Assembly (NCBI RefSeq): GCF_001938565.1
Contig: NZ_MSYM01000013.1
Span: forward strand, 745,496 to 809,495
Direction of reading: 5' to 3'
Origin: Rhodoferax antarcticus ANT.BR
GTDB taxonomy: Bacteria; Pseudomonadota; Gammaproteobacteria; Burkholderiales; Burkholderiaceae_C
Length of the DNA: 64,000 nt
Shown piece by piece: positions 35,240 through 43,595 of the stretch. How positions within the stretch are numbered: position 1 is the stretch's first letter; each line of letters opens with the position of its first letter. A program made the position numbers and the translations under genes. Under the pieces are notes generated by a model. It did no database searches. It was not told the origin of the DNA and saw only the letters and a list, made by a program, of their open reading frames with translations.

Positions 35240-38200
35240 CCATCCATAAAACCAACTACCCCAAAAAACTCGCCGCCTGGCTGCACGACCCGGCTGAAAA
35301 GCAACTGGTGCTGATGCGCGATCCGGTCGGGCATGAGGGCGGAAGCATTGTCGCCATCGGTAAAGAGCTTGGCCTGCCAACGCAGCCCGCCATGCGAAAA
35401 GTCAATGGCATCTGGAAAAAGCTCGACTACGACAAACTCAAGCAAGACAAGTCAGTCCATGCAGCGGATTGCCTGGCCGCTGCAGCCGACCGCCCCAATT
35501 GGCCGCGCCGTGACGATGTAAAAGGCTACCAACAATTTGAATCCGTCAAGTTCGCCAAAGTGCCTGAGCTGATTCACCCCTTGTCGGGTGAAACCCTCCA
35601 TCTGGGTTCGCTCGATTTGGCTATTGATGCGGAGCACATCAAAACCGTCAGCCAAGCCCATTTTGAGAGCCTGATTCAAGAGGACGATGACGACCTGCGC
35701 AAAACCTTTCTGGCCTTCTGGCGCTTTGGCCCAGAACTTGGTGCAGACGCTGAGCAGATCGGTGCGCTCTGGCCCATGCTGCCCGCCGACTCACGCACGC
35801 CGGACCACAGCATCTGGTCGCATGTGGACACAGTGTCTGCCATTCACACTGCACTAGCCGTGGATAACGATGGCCACCCGGACCAACCTGCCTTGCTGGT
35901 GATGAGCTTTGGCCCGGTGCAGGGCTTTATTGGGCAGGCACGCTCAACATCTGATTTGTGGGCCGGTTCGCACCTACTGTCCAGTTTGGTGTGGGAGGCC
36001 ATGAAACCCATTGTCAGCCACCTCGGGCCGGACGTGATGGTGTTCCCCGCCCTGCGCGGCGTGCCGGTGGTGGACCAGTGGTTGATGAGCCCCGAGGCGG
36101 GTGGCGATGCCTTCAAGCAACTATTTGAAAACATCGACTCGGAGCTGCTCAGCGACAACACCGACACCAACCCGCTGTTTGCCGCCAGCCTGCCCAACAA
36201 ATTCATGGCGATTGTCCCGTCTAAACAGGCTGCAGCCCTTGCTGAACTTGCGATAGCAGCTATCAGAAACGCAGCAAAAAACTGGACGATTGAAGCGGCC
36301 GAGCTGACCTTCAAAACCGCAGGTATGGCGCTTACCGATGTCACCCGAGCCCAGATCAAAGCGCAATTGGCCGGTTTCCCCGAAGCTTATTGGGCTGCGG
36401 CCACCTGGCCCGTGGGTCAAGGCGATGACTACAAAGATGCCATCAGCGCAGCCAAGCAACTGCACACGGCGCTAGACAGCATTCACCCAAAACTTAAGGA
36501 GCAAGGCGTGTTTCAGGAGGCCACCTGGCAAGTGCTCACCAAAGAACTCAAGCTCAATGGACTCAAATTCTTTGAGCCCAACACCGGCATCCTTTACCCG
36601 GCGGTCTACGAGCTAGCCGAGCGTGCGCTGGGTGCCGCCAAAGCCACGCGGCCGTTTGTCCCGATGCTGGAAGAAGGCCACCGCTGCACCCTGACGGGCG
36701 AGGCCGAATGGCTGACCGACACACGCAGCCTGCCAGACGGGCGGAGCCTGCTGGGTGCTTCGCGCACCGAGCGCGCTTCCCACAGCGTTTGGGGCAAGCT
36801 GGCCGCGAAAAAGCCTTCTTGGGTCAAGAAGGGTGAACACCTGGGTGCCATTGCCACCCTCAAACGCCTGTGGCCCACGCTGTTTGCCAAACGCGTAAGC
36901 GACCTGACTGAGGGCCACGTCACACGCTTTGTGGTCAGCACGCACGCGCTGGCGCTGTCTACCACGATGACCCGGGCGCTACAGAACGGGCTCGATGGTG
37001 CCAAACTCGCCGCGCTTGAAGAACTGGTTTTCGACCAAGATAGCGAGTCGGCCACATTGCCCAAATCCGTCTTGCGTGAAGTACGCGAGCATTTCAAGGG
37101 CGACCGGGCGCTGCAACAGCGCGCGGTCGACGTGTTCAAACGCTTGCCCGCAGCGCTGGACGCATTGAAAGAATCCACCCAGCGCGATGCCGACGGCGAT
37201 CTGCGGGAGTTTGAAGGCGCGCTCCAACGCATTTTGGGTGCCAAGCCCGAAACCTACTACGCCTTGATCTTGATGGACGGCGACCGCATGGGCGGCTGGC
37301 TGGCCGGTAACGAAGACGCCTACAAACTGGCCTACCGCGACACTTGGCACAGCAAAGTGCTGGGTGAAATGGCCAAGCACGAAAGCAGCAACCCAACGCT
37401 TACCGCTTATCTCAACACCAAACGCCCGGTATCGCCCGGCCGACACGGTGCCATTTCGCAGGCGCTCAACGACTTCTCGACCCGGCTGGCGCGCCATGTG
37501 GTGGAAGACTGCTGCAAGGGCAAGCTGCTGTACGCCGGTGGCGACGACGTGCTGGCGCTGGTGGCTGTGGACGACTTGTTTGACTGCATGCAGTTGCTGC
37601 GCCTGGCCTACAGCGGCATTGCACCCGATGACAGCATGGGCCTGGGCGAACGCATTGGTGCACTGCGCGCTGGTGGCAGCGGTAAACAACGCAAGCTGCT
37701 TCTTGACAAAGGCTTTGGCCTGCTCGATGGCCGCCTGATGACGCTGATGGGCCACAAGGCCACTGCTTCGATGGGGGCCGTCGTCGCCCACCACAGCGCG
37801 CCCTTGGGCATGGTGATGCGTGAACTGCGCGCTGCCGAGAGCCGCGCCAAAAACACTCCCCATGGCAAGGACGGCAAAGGCGATGACATCAACCGCGATG
37901 CCTTTTGCCTGCGCGTGCTCAAGCGCGGTGGTGGCGAGGTCAACGTCACCAGCCCGTGGTGGCCGGTGGCTGACGATCAGACTCCGCAAACCGGGCAAAG
38001 TGCGCTGGCACTGATGAAGCAACTGGCAGAACAACTGGCGCTGACCGACTTTTCGCGCGGAGCCATTTACCGGGCGCAACTCTGGTTTGAAGGCTTGACC
38101 GATGAGGCCAGCGACTGCCAAAGCAAGACGTGGCGTGAACAAATGGCGCATTCCTTGGCCTATCAATTCAAACGACAAACCAAAGAAGAAAAGGATGCGG

Positions 38201-38382
38201 TCGGGCTATTGGCCCATGCGGTCGTCAACTTTGTCTGCGACGTGATCAAGCCACAACAGCCACGCAGCGCCATTGACAATTTTTTGGTCACCAGCGAATT
38301 CTTCGCCCGCGAGGCCAGGGCTTTTCGGCCCGACAAGCCAGTGCCAAAGGGCAAGCCTGAAATCACCGGAGCCAGCGCATGA
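35236..38382 (+). CDS. cmr2: Cas10/Cmr2, cyclic oligoadenylate synthase and HD nuclease subunit
   Basis: Large subunit of the type III-B effector, 1048 aa. Near the N-terminus is KLAAWLHDPAEK with HD at residues 17-18, the HD nuclease motif. Palm 1 carries SFGPVQGFIGQARSTSDLWAGSHLLSSL from about residue 224. The second palm holds the GGDD cyclase motif at residues 768-771 (LYAGGDDVLAL), so it should make cyclic oligoadenylates when target RNA is bound. Only a weak cysteine motif (RCTLTG) is seen where a zinc finger is expected. An in-frame palindromic element lies at about 36222. It overlaps cmr1 and cmr3 by 4 bases each. Confidence 0.95.
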   Translation: MTIHKTNYPKKLAAWLHDPAEKQLVLMRDPVGHEGGSIVAIGKELGLPTQPAMRKVNGIWKKLDYDKLKQDKSVHAADCLAAAADRPNWPRRDDVKGYQQFESVKFAKVPELIHPLSGETLHLGSLDLAIDAEHIKTVSQAHFESLIQEDDDDLRKTFLAFWRFGPELGADAEQIGALWPMLPADSRTPDHSIWSHVDTVSAIHTALAVDNDGHPDQPALLVMSFGPVQGFIGQARSTSDLWAGSHLLSSLVWEAMKPIVSHLGPDVMVFPALRGVPVVDQWLMSPEAGGDAFKQLFENIDSELLSDNTDTNPLFAASLPNKFMAIVPSKQAAALAELAIAAIRNAAKNWTIEAAELTFKTAGMALTDVTRAQIKAQLAGFPEAYWAAATWPVGQGDDYKDAISAAKQLHTALDSIHPKLKEQGVFQEATWQVLTKELKLNGLKFFEPNTGILYPAVYELAERALGAAKATRPFVPMLEEGHRCTLTGEAEWLTDTRSLPDGRSLLGASRTERASHSVWGKLAAKKPSWVKKGEHLGAIATLKRLWPTLFAKRVSDLTEGHVTRFVVSTHALALSTTMTRALQNGLDGAKLAALEELVFDQDSESATLPKSVLREVREHFKGDRALQQRAVDVFKRLPAALDALKESTQRDADGDLREFEGALQRILGAKPETYYALILMDGDRMGGWLAGNEDAYKLAYRDTWHSKVLGEMAKHESSNPTLTAYLNTKRPVSPGRHGAISQALNDFSTRLARHVVEDCCKGKLLYAGGDDVLALVAVDDLFDCMQLLRLAYSGIAPDDSMGLGERIGALRAGGSGKQRKLLLDKGFGLLDGRLMTLMGHKATASMGAVVAHHSAPLGMVMRELRAAESRAKNTPHGKDGKGDDINRDAFCLRVLKRGGGEVNVTSPWWPVADDQTPQTGQSALALMKQLAEQLALTDFSRGAIYRAQLWFEGLTDEASDCQSKTWREQMAHSLAYQFKRQTKEEKDAVGLLAHAVVNFVCDVIKPQQPRSAIDNFLVTSEFFAREARAFRPDKPVPKGKPEITGASA
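36222..36278 (+). repeat. Interspersed palindromic element inside cmr2
   Basis: Carries AAACAGGCTGCAGCCCTTGC, then AACTTGCGATAGCAGCTATC. It encodes KQAAALAELAIAAIRNAAK in frame and shows that the host element has reached the CRISPR locus. Confidence 0.65.
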
Positions 38383-39539
38383 GCACCACCACTTACTTTT
38401 ACGTGCGCCCGACCGACAGCCTGTTTGTGCGCGGTAACCTGGCGTTTGGCGACAGTGGTGAGCACGGCACCAGCCTGATGCCACCACCGCCATCCCTCTT
38501 CGCCGGAGCATTCCGTTCGGCCTTGCTGGGCAAAGATGCAGCGCAACTCGCCAGTTTTGTCGCTGCCGGGCGCTGTACCAACCCGCAATTGGCGCAATGC
38601 CTGGGTACACCCACCGCGCCGGGCGACTTTTGCATCACCTGGTTGTCACTGGCGGGCAATACGGGCACCGAAGCCGACCCCAAACCTGAACCGCTTTCAC
38701 CGCTGCCCGCCGACCTACTCATGCTGGGCAAAACCTTCACCAAACTGGAACCACGCCCGCTAACGAAAGGCGTGCAGTCCGCCGGTGACTTACCCCAACG
38801 CGCCACCCTTATTTCTGGCAAGCAAGAAAAACCGACCGGCGGCATCTATCTGCGCGGCAAGGGTCTGAACTTGCACCTGCAAGGCCAAATGCCGGAACAG
38901 GCGCATGGCGTGCCAAGCAGCCACCTGTACCAGCGCGACCCGCGTCTGGGTATTGGCCTGAACTTGGACGCCCGCACCGCTGAGGAAGGGCAGATTTACA
39001 CCACCGAAGGCTATGCCTTCAGCCCCAGCACCGGTTTTTTGGTCGGCATTCAAGGCGCTGCCAACTTACTCCCGACTAAAGGCGTGCTGCGCCTGGGTGG
39101 CGATGGCCGCAGCGCAAACTACCAGCAGATTCAATTTACACCCCCCAAACGGCCCGATTCGATCACCGCCAAAAAACGTTTCCGACTCATCCTGCAAACC
39201 CCGGCGATCTTCAGCCAAGGTTGGTTGCCGGAAGGCATTGTTCAACAAAACAATAGCGGCTTGCGCTTATCTGGTAAGGGATACAGTGCAATTTTGTCTT
39301 GCGCCTCACTGGGTCGGCGCGACGTGATCAGCGGTTGGGACTTGCACCAGTGGGCACCCAAACCAGCCCAAGCGGCGGTGCCAGCTGGTAGCGTTTACTG
39401 GTTTGAGCAGTTTGAGGGCGACATTGACAAGCTTGCCGCGTGGGTCGATGGTGGTCTGTGGCCCGACACTCTGGATGCCAACCAAGCCATGCGCCGCGCC
39501 GAGGGCTACAACCGCGCCCTGCTAGGTGCCTGGAACTAA
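38379..39539 (+). CDS. cmr3: Type III-B RAMP protein Cmr3
   Basis: Cas5-like RAMP that binds the 5' handle of crRNA and contacts Cas10. The protein is 386 aa and starts with YFYVRPTDSLFVRGNLAFGDSGEHGTSLMPPPPSLFAGAFRSALL, the typical Cmr3 beginning. A glycine-rich C-terminal region closes the fold. It overlaps cmr2 by 4 bases. A 47-nt gap then separates it from cmr4. Confidence 0.9.
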   Translation: MSTTTYFYVRPTDSLFVRGNLAFGDSGEHGTSLMPPPPSLFAGAFRSALLGKDAAQLASFVAAGRCTNPQLAQCLGTPTAPGDFCITWLSLAGNTGTEADPKPEPLSPLPADLLMLGKTFTKLEPRPLTKGVQSAGDLPQRATLISGKQEKPTGGIYLRGKGLNLHLQGQMPEQAHGVPSSHLYQRDPRLGIGLNLDARTAEEGQIYTTEGYAFSPSTGFLVGIQGAANLLPTKGVLRLGGDGRSANYQQIQFTPPKRPDSITAKKRFRLILQTPAIFSQGWLPEGIVQQNNSGLRLSGKGYSAILSCASLGRRDVISGWDLHQWAPKPAQAAVPAGSVYWFEQFEGDIDKLAAWVDGGLWPDTLDANQAMRRAEGYNRALLGAWN

Positions 39540-39586
39540 TTTAAAACTGTTTTTTTTGCTGTCACCGTTATTTTTGAGGAACCCCC

Positions 39587-40573
39587 ATGTTTGAAGCATC
39601 TCAACTGGTTTTTTACTATGCCGTCAGCCCCGTCCACATGGGCGCAGGCAGCGCCATTGGTGCCATCGATAGCCCGATCCAGCGCGAGGTCCATACCCAG
39701 CACCCGATGTTTGCCGGCAGCGGCCTCAAAGGCGCACTGCGCCACCACTTCAACCGTGCCTGGCCGCGCTCCGAAGGTGATGACCGCAAAGCCAACAGCC
39801 TGATCAACCGCATTTTTGGCCCCGACACCGGTGCCTCAGACTTTGCCGGTGCCTTGAGTCTGAGCGACGCGCAATTGGTCGCCCTGCCGGTGCGCTCGCT
39901 CAAGGGCGGTTTTGCCTATGTGACGAGCCCGCTGGCGCTGGCGCGTCTGAAACGGCTGGCGCTGCAAGCCGGTTTGGCCTGCGACTGGACGGTGCCCGCA
40001 GTGACCGAGAACAAAGCCCTGGTCTGTGGCACTGGTCTGCTCACCCAACGCCCCGGCACGACTGCCAACGCCGCTGCCGACCAATTGGTGCTGGAGGCCT
40101 TCGAGTTCAGCGCCAGCCCGGATGCAAATCTGCAAAATGCTTCAAAATGGATAGCTACCAACGCACTACCAACAAGCGCAAGCGCCTTTTTTGCCGAAAA
40201 ATTCAAAACCGACCTGGTGCTGCTGCATGACACCGACTTTGCTCACTTCGCCCGCCACGCCATGGTGGTGGAGCCGCACGTTCGGATCGACGACGACTCT
40301 GGCACCGCCGCCGTTAGTGGCCTGTTTTATGTGGAAAACCTGCCGCCCGAAACCTTGATGGTTGGCCTGGCGCAGGCCAGCATCGAGCGCTTCAAAAAGC
40401 ACAGCCGCACCATCGACTCTGCCGCGCTGCTAAGCGCCCCCGAGGTGCTAGCCAAGGTTTTTGCGGGTCAGGGCGATGCACTGCCTGGCATTGGCGGCAA
40501 ACTCCTGCAAATTGGTGGCGATGCCAGCACCGGGCGCGGGCTGGTGCTGGTACAAATCGCCACCTCAAGCTGA
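39587..40573 (+). CDS. cmr4: Type III-B backbone RAMP Cmr4 (target RNase subunit)
   Basis: Repeated backbone subunit (Cas7 type) that cleaves target RNA at 6-nt intervals. The protein is 328 aa with FYYAVSPVHMGAGSAIGAIDSPIQREVHTQHPMFAGSGLKGALRHHF, including the Asp in the catalytic loop region (IDSPIQRE), and a C-terminal GIGGKLLQIGGDASTGRGLV. It carries an in-frame palindromic element at about 40134-40200. A toxin-antitoxin pair follows 40 nt later, inside the operon. Confidence 0.93.
   Translation: MFEASQLVFYYAVSPVHMGAGSAIGAIDSPIQREVHTQHPMFAGSGLKGALRHHFNRAWPRSEGDDRKANSLINRIFGPDTGASDFAGALSLSDAQLVALPVRSLKGGFAYVTSPLALARLKRLALQAGLACDWTVPAVTENKALVCGTGLLTQRPGTTANAAADQLVLEAFEFSASPDANLQNASKWIATNALPTSASAFFAEKFKTDLVLLHDTDFAHFARHAMVVEPHVRIDDDSGTAAVSGLFYVENLPPETLMVGLAQASIERFKKHSRTIDSAALLSAPEVLAKVFAGQGDALPGIGGKLLQIGGDASTGRGLVLVQIATSS
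40134..40200 (-). repeat. Interspersed palindromic element inside cmr4
   Basis: Reverse copy with AAATGGATAGCTACCAACGC, then AACAAGCGCAAGCGCC. It reads in frame as NASKWIATNALPTSASAFF. Diverged but consistent. Confidence 0.65.
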
Positions 40574-40613
40574 ATCGCCTTGTCTAGCCCCCATCACTCA
40601 CTGGAGTCCAGCC

Positions 40614-40880
40614 ATGCAAGCCTACCAATTTGAACAATACGTTTCACCTGCTCATCGCATCAGTGTTGAACTGCCCGCCGATGCGCCGGTGGGTGCAGCC
40701 AAGATCATTGTGCTGTTTCCCGATACCGAACGGCATCAACCACCCAGCCAGCCTCAGCACCCGGAGTTTGCCAACATCGCGGAGTACCTTGCTTGGCATG
40801 ACGCTCAGCCAGCGAGTGGACGCAGCACTGAGGAAATCGACCGTCAGATTCGCGAAGAGCATGACGGCTGGCGCGATTGA
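40614..40880 (+). CDS. Antitoxin of a VapBC-like pair inside the cmr operon
   Basis: An 88-aa acidic protein with no recognised DNA-binding motif at the N-terminus (YQFEQYVSPAHRISVELPADAPVGAAKIIVLF) and a charged tail ending in STEEIDRQIREEHDGWRD, the kind of flexible C-terminal segment that antitoxins use to block PIN toxins. The ATG at 40614 has CTGGAG upstream. The stop lies next to the toxin start: ATG at 40861 overlaps it, or ATG at 40882 follows at once. The pair sits between cmr4 and cmr5 in the same direction. Named by partner and layout rather than by a clear family match. Confidence 0.7.
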   Translation: MQAYQFEQYVSPAHRISVELPADAPVGAAKIIVLFPDTERHQPPSQPQHPEFANIAEYLAWHDAQPASGRSTEEIDRQIREEHDGWRD

Positions 40881-40881
40881 C

Positions 40882-41316
40882 ATGCAGCGCGTCTATCTTG
40901 ATGCCAACGCCACGATCTACTTCGTGGAAAAAGCTGCACCGCACTATCCGGGCATTCGCAACCGGATGACCGATGCACACGGAAAGCCAATGGTGCATTG
41001 CGTCATCAGCGAGCTGCTGCTGATGGACGTGCGGGTGAAACCCCTGCGCGAACAAGACCAGGCGACGCTGGCCAGCTTTGAGCGCTACTTTGCAGCTTTT
41101 TCAAGCCAAACAGTCTCCATGGATAAATCGGTTTTTGAGTTGGCGACCCATTTGAGAGTCAGCCACAGCATCAAAACCCCCGATGCCCTGCACCTCGCTG
41201 CGGCCATCCACGCGGGCTGCGATCAGTTCTGGACGAACGACAGCAAGCTCATCCGGGCTGCAGAAGGCCGAATCGAAGTTATCAACATAGGGGAGCCTCA
41301 TGGCACAAACACTTGA
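40882..41316 (+). CDS. PIN-domain toxin (VapC-like) inside the cmr operon
   Basis: A 144-aa PIN RNase. The four acidic positions are in place: YLDANATIYFVEK (first Asp), VISELLLMDV (Glu), SIKTPDALHLAAA (Asp) and FWTNDSKLI (Asp). VapC-type toxins cut tRNA or rRNA. The start is MQRVYLD at 40882; an ATG at 40861 would add seven residues. The 3' end overlaps the cmr5 start by 17 bases, so toxin and effector genes are fused in one transcript and possibly translationally coupled. Confidence 0.85.
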   Translation: MQRVYLDANATIYFVEKAAPHYPGIRNRMTDAHGKPMVHCVISELLLMDVRVKPLREQDQATLASFERYFAAFSSQTVSMDKSVFELATHLRVSHSIKTPDALHLAAAIHAGCDQFWTNDSKLIRAAEGRIEVINIGEPHGTNT

Positions 41317-41692
41317 CCAACAACGCGCCGGGCTGGCTTGGGGCTACGCCACCAATAGTCGAAAGCTGCAAGGCGACTTGTCTGACAAATATAGGAATTT
41401 AGCCAAAGGTGCACCGGCACTCATCATGAACAGCGGGCTGATGCCAACGCTGGCTTTCTACAACAGTAAATCCAAAGCCCACGAAGAAGTTGCGGAATCT
41501 GCGTTGCTGGCAGATTTGATGACCGGCATGATCCAACGCTTGGCCCCACAGCCAGCACCGCGTGACTTCGCAACATTTATGACCATGCTACAGAAATGCG
41601 AATCACGCGACTACCTGCGCTTTACCGACGAGGCACTTGAGTTGCTCAAGTGGTTACGGCAATTTGTAGATGCCGTCAAATCGAAGGACTAG
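41300..41692 (+). CDS. cmr5: Type III-B small subunit Cmr5
   Basis: Small alpha-helical subunit (Cas11) of the Cmr filament, 130 aa. The conserved start TLDQQRAGLAWGYATN and LIMNSGLMPTLAFYNSK identify the family. The ATG at 41300 lies inside the toxin gene with GGGAG just upstream. The 3-nt gap to cmr6 supports one operon. Confidence 0.9.
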   Translation: MAQTLDQQRAGLAWGYATNSRKLQGDLSDKYRNLAKGAPALIMNSGLMPTLAFYNSKSKAHEEVAESALLADLMTGMIQRLAPQPAPRDFATFMTMLQKCESRDYLRFTDEALELLKWLRQFVDAVKSKD

Positions 41693-41695
41693 TCC

Positions 41696-42883
41696 ATGAT
41701 CCCCGATCTCATCGCTGCCCTACCTGATCACATTCCCGCGCTATTTGCCGATGCCGCGCCGGGTCACAAATTTCACCTTTACTTCACGCATTGGGAAGCT
41801 GGCCGCTTTACGCCATACAAAGATGCCAGATTGCCAGACATCAAGCATTTTGAAAAACCTGAGCGTGAACGAATTCGGAGGGAGTTTGAAGCGCGAAAGA
41901 GGCGGGCACTGGGCAATGTTTGTCCTCTGGGGGATTCCGCAAAAGCCCAAATCACAGCCATCCGCACCCGCCAGCAAGCCCTCATCAAACACTACGGCAC
42001 CAACGGTTATCACATCAGCACCAAAAGCACCGCGCCCTTTGCCACCGGCCTGGGCAACGAGCACCCGATTGAGAACGGCTTTGCCTTCCTCACACCTTAC
42101 GGCCTGCCTTATCTGGCCGGCAGCGGGGTCAAAGGCATCTTGCGCCGGGCCATGCAGGAGTTAAGTAAAGACGGTGTTTATGGCTTCACCGATGAAACCA
42201 TCAACACACTGTTTGGCCCAGAAAAAATTGACAAACCCGAAGACGCACAGCGTGGTGCTCTCGACTTCTGGGACGTGTTTCCCAGTCCTGCGGGCGGCAA
42301 GCTGGTGGTCGAAATCATGACCCCGCACTTTGGCGAGTACTACCGGGGCAATCAAACACCGCACGACTCCGGTGCCCCCGTGCCCGTGAGCTTTCTGGCC
42401 GTGCCCGCCAAATCAGACTTTGATTTCTCGGTGGTGTGCCAACCGCAGCGATTGCCCGAGGCGCTGCAAACCCAGTGGCGCCGCCTGCTCGACCAAGCGT
42501 TTGCCCACGCGTTTGAGTGGGTGGGTTTCGGTGCCAAAACCTCGGTGGGATATGGTGCGATGGCTGCAGCCAAGGCAGCGCCCCCGGTGGTCACCACATC
42601 AGGCTCTGGCCAGTCCGCCGTGCATACCGGGGCAAGTTCGACAAACCTGCAGACCTGGCCCGCAGCCAAGCTCACATTGAACCCCAGCACTGGCGAGATC
42701 GTGGCCAGTTTCGAGGGCAGGTCCACTACACCGCTGAAGAACCCACTGGCCAACGAACTGCGCTCGGCACTTGGCGAAGAACGCGCCGCCAAGCTGAAGA
42801 AAAACAAGGAACTCAAAGGCGTGTCAGTTGATGTCGAACCGCTGGGCAACGCCTTGGCGCTCAAGCGGCTGACTCCGTCATGA
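41696..42883 (+). CDS. cmr6: Type III-B RAMP protein Cmr6
   Basis: Cas7-like RAMP that caps the backbone near Cmr1. The protein is 395 aa with the family segment STAPFATGLGNEHPIENGFAFLTPYGLPYLAGSGVKGILRRAMQE and a later TPHFGEYYRGNQTPHDSGAPVPVSFLAVP. The last 100 residues are an unusual Ser/Thr/Lys-rich tail beyond the RAMP core. It overlaps the next gene by 4 bases. Confidence 0.92.
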   Translation: MIPDLIAALPDHIPALFADAAPGHKFHLYFTHWEAGRFTPYKDARLPDIKHFEKPERERIRREFEARKRRALGNVCPLGDSAKAQITAIRTRQQALIKHYGTNGYHISTKSTAPFATGLGNEHPIENGFAFLTPYGLPYLAGSGVKGILRRAMQELSKDGVYGFTDETINTLFGPEKIDKPEDAQRGALDFWDVFPSPAGGKLVVEIMTPHFGEYYRGNQTPHDSGAPVPVSFLAVPAKSDFDFSVVCQPQRLPEALQTQWRRLLDQAFAHAFEWVGFGAKTSVGYGAMAAAKAAPPVVTTSGSGQSAVHTGASSTNLQTWPAAKLTLNPSTGEIVASFEGRSTTPLKNPLANELRSALGEERAAKLKKNKELKGVSVDVEPLGNALALKRLTPS

Positions 42884-43284
42884 GTGACGTCAAGCCGGGA
42901 GCAGATGCTTTGATACCAGAACCAGACTCTGCGTCTTTCGAGCCGTACCCGCACCTCACCGATGCCCAGCACGACCTGTTTGATCGCATGAGCGAGATCA
43001 GCGAAGACTGTTTTTGCGCTGGCTGGATTCATGACAACGAATACAGTATCTGGCGCGTCATCGCGCTTGGTGACACCAGCACCGGCTACCCACCTATGAA
43101 CCCCCGGCTGGTGCGGCGCTGCAAACAGCTCGCCAACGAGATCGGTGGCTGGATTCAGTGGACTGTAGATGGACCGCAATTTGCGCCCATGGCGCATTGG
43201 CTGGCAATGGTTGCCCAGCATAACGATGCCGGTAACGCTGGAAGCCCCGCATTCAAAACCACCGGTACTAGCATTGCCCCATGA
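42880..43284 (+). CDS. Cas-linked protein of unknown function (134 aa)
   Basis: No family is recognised. The protein is small and acidic, with a central block rich in Trp, Cys and His: SEISEDCFCAGWIHDNEYSIWRVI, then RRCKQLANEIGGWIQWTVDGPQF. It has no signal peptide or membrane segment. The gene is locked into the operon by 4-base overlaps with cmr6 on the left and csx16 on the right, so a role with the Cmr complex or with cyclic oligoadenylate signalling is likely. The Cys/His/Trp pattern could be a nucleotide- or metal-binding pocket, but this is only inference. Confidence 0.75.
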   Translation: MSDVKPGADALIPEPDSASFEPYPHLTDAQHDLFDRMSEISEDCFCAGWIHDNEYSIWRVIALGDTSTGYPPMNPRLVRRCKQLANEIGGWIQWTVDGPQFAPMAHWLAMVAQHNDAGNAGSPAFKTTGTSIAP

Positions 43285-43589
43285 CCACCTGGTTTATCTC
43301 CCGTCACCCCGGTGCCATCGACTGGGGCAACCGGCAAAACCTGTTGATTGACCGGTTTGAGCCGCACCTTGACTTGGTTTTGATTCAAGGTGGCGACATC
43401 GTCATTGGTAGCCTGCCGGTCGACCTAGCCGCGCAGGTTTGCGCCCGTGATGCCGCCTACTGGCACCTGAGCCTGGCACTACCTTTTGAACTGCGGGGTG
43501 TCGAACTCAATGCCGATGATCTGGAGCGGCTGGGGGCCAAGATTGAACCGTTCGAGATTAAGCCCGCCCTCACTGCGACCAACAGGTAA
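43281..43589 (+). CDS. csx16: CRISPR-associated protein Csx16
   Basis: A 102-aa protein matching the Csx16 (VVA1548) family: TTWFISRHPGAIDWGN at the start, the core HLDLVLIQGGDIVIGSLPVDLAAQVCARDAAYWHLSLALPFELRGVEL. Csx16 occurs only with type III systems, and recent work groups it with ring nucleases that degrade cyclic oligoadenylate and so switch the response off. The position just before the Card1-like nuclease fits that role. It overlaps the unknown gene by 4 bases. Confidence 0.9.
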   Translation: MTTWFISRHPGAIDWGNRQNLLIDRFEPHLDLVLIQGGDIVIGSLPVDLAAQVCARDAAYWHLSLALPFELRGVELNADDLERLGAKIEPFEIKPALTATNR

Positions 43590-43595
43590 TCAACA

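Noticed and set aside
39421-39440. A further AAGCTTGCCGC inside cmr3
   Set aside because: It encodes conserved residues (DKLAAW), lacks the left arm of the palindrome and is not near a start codon.
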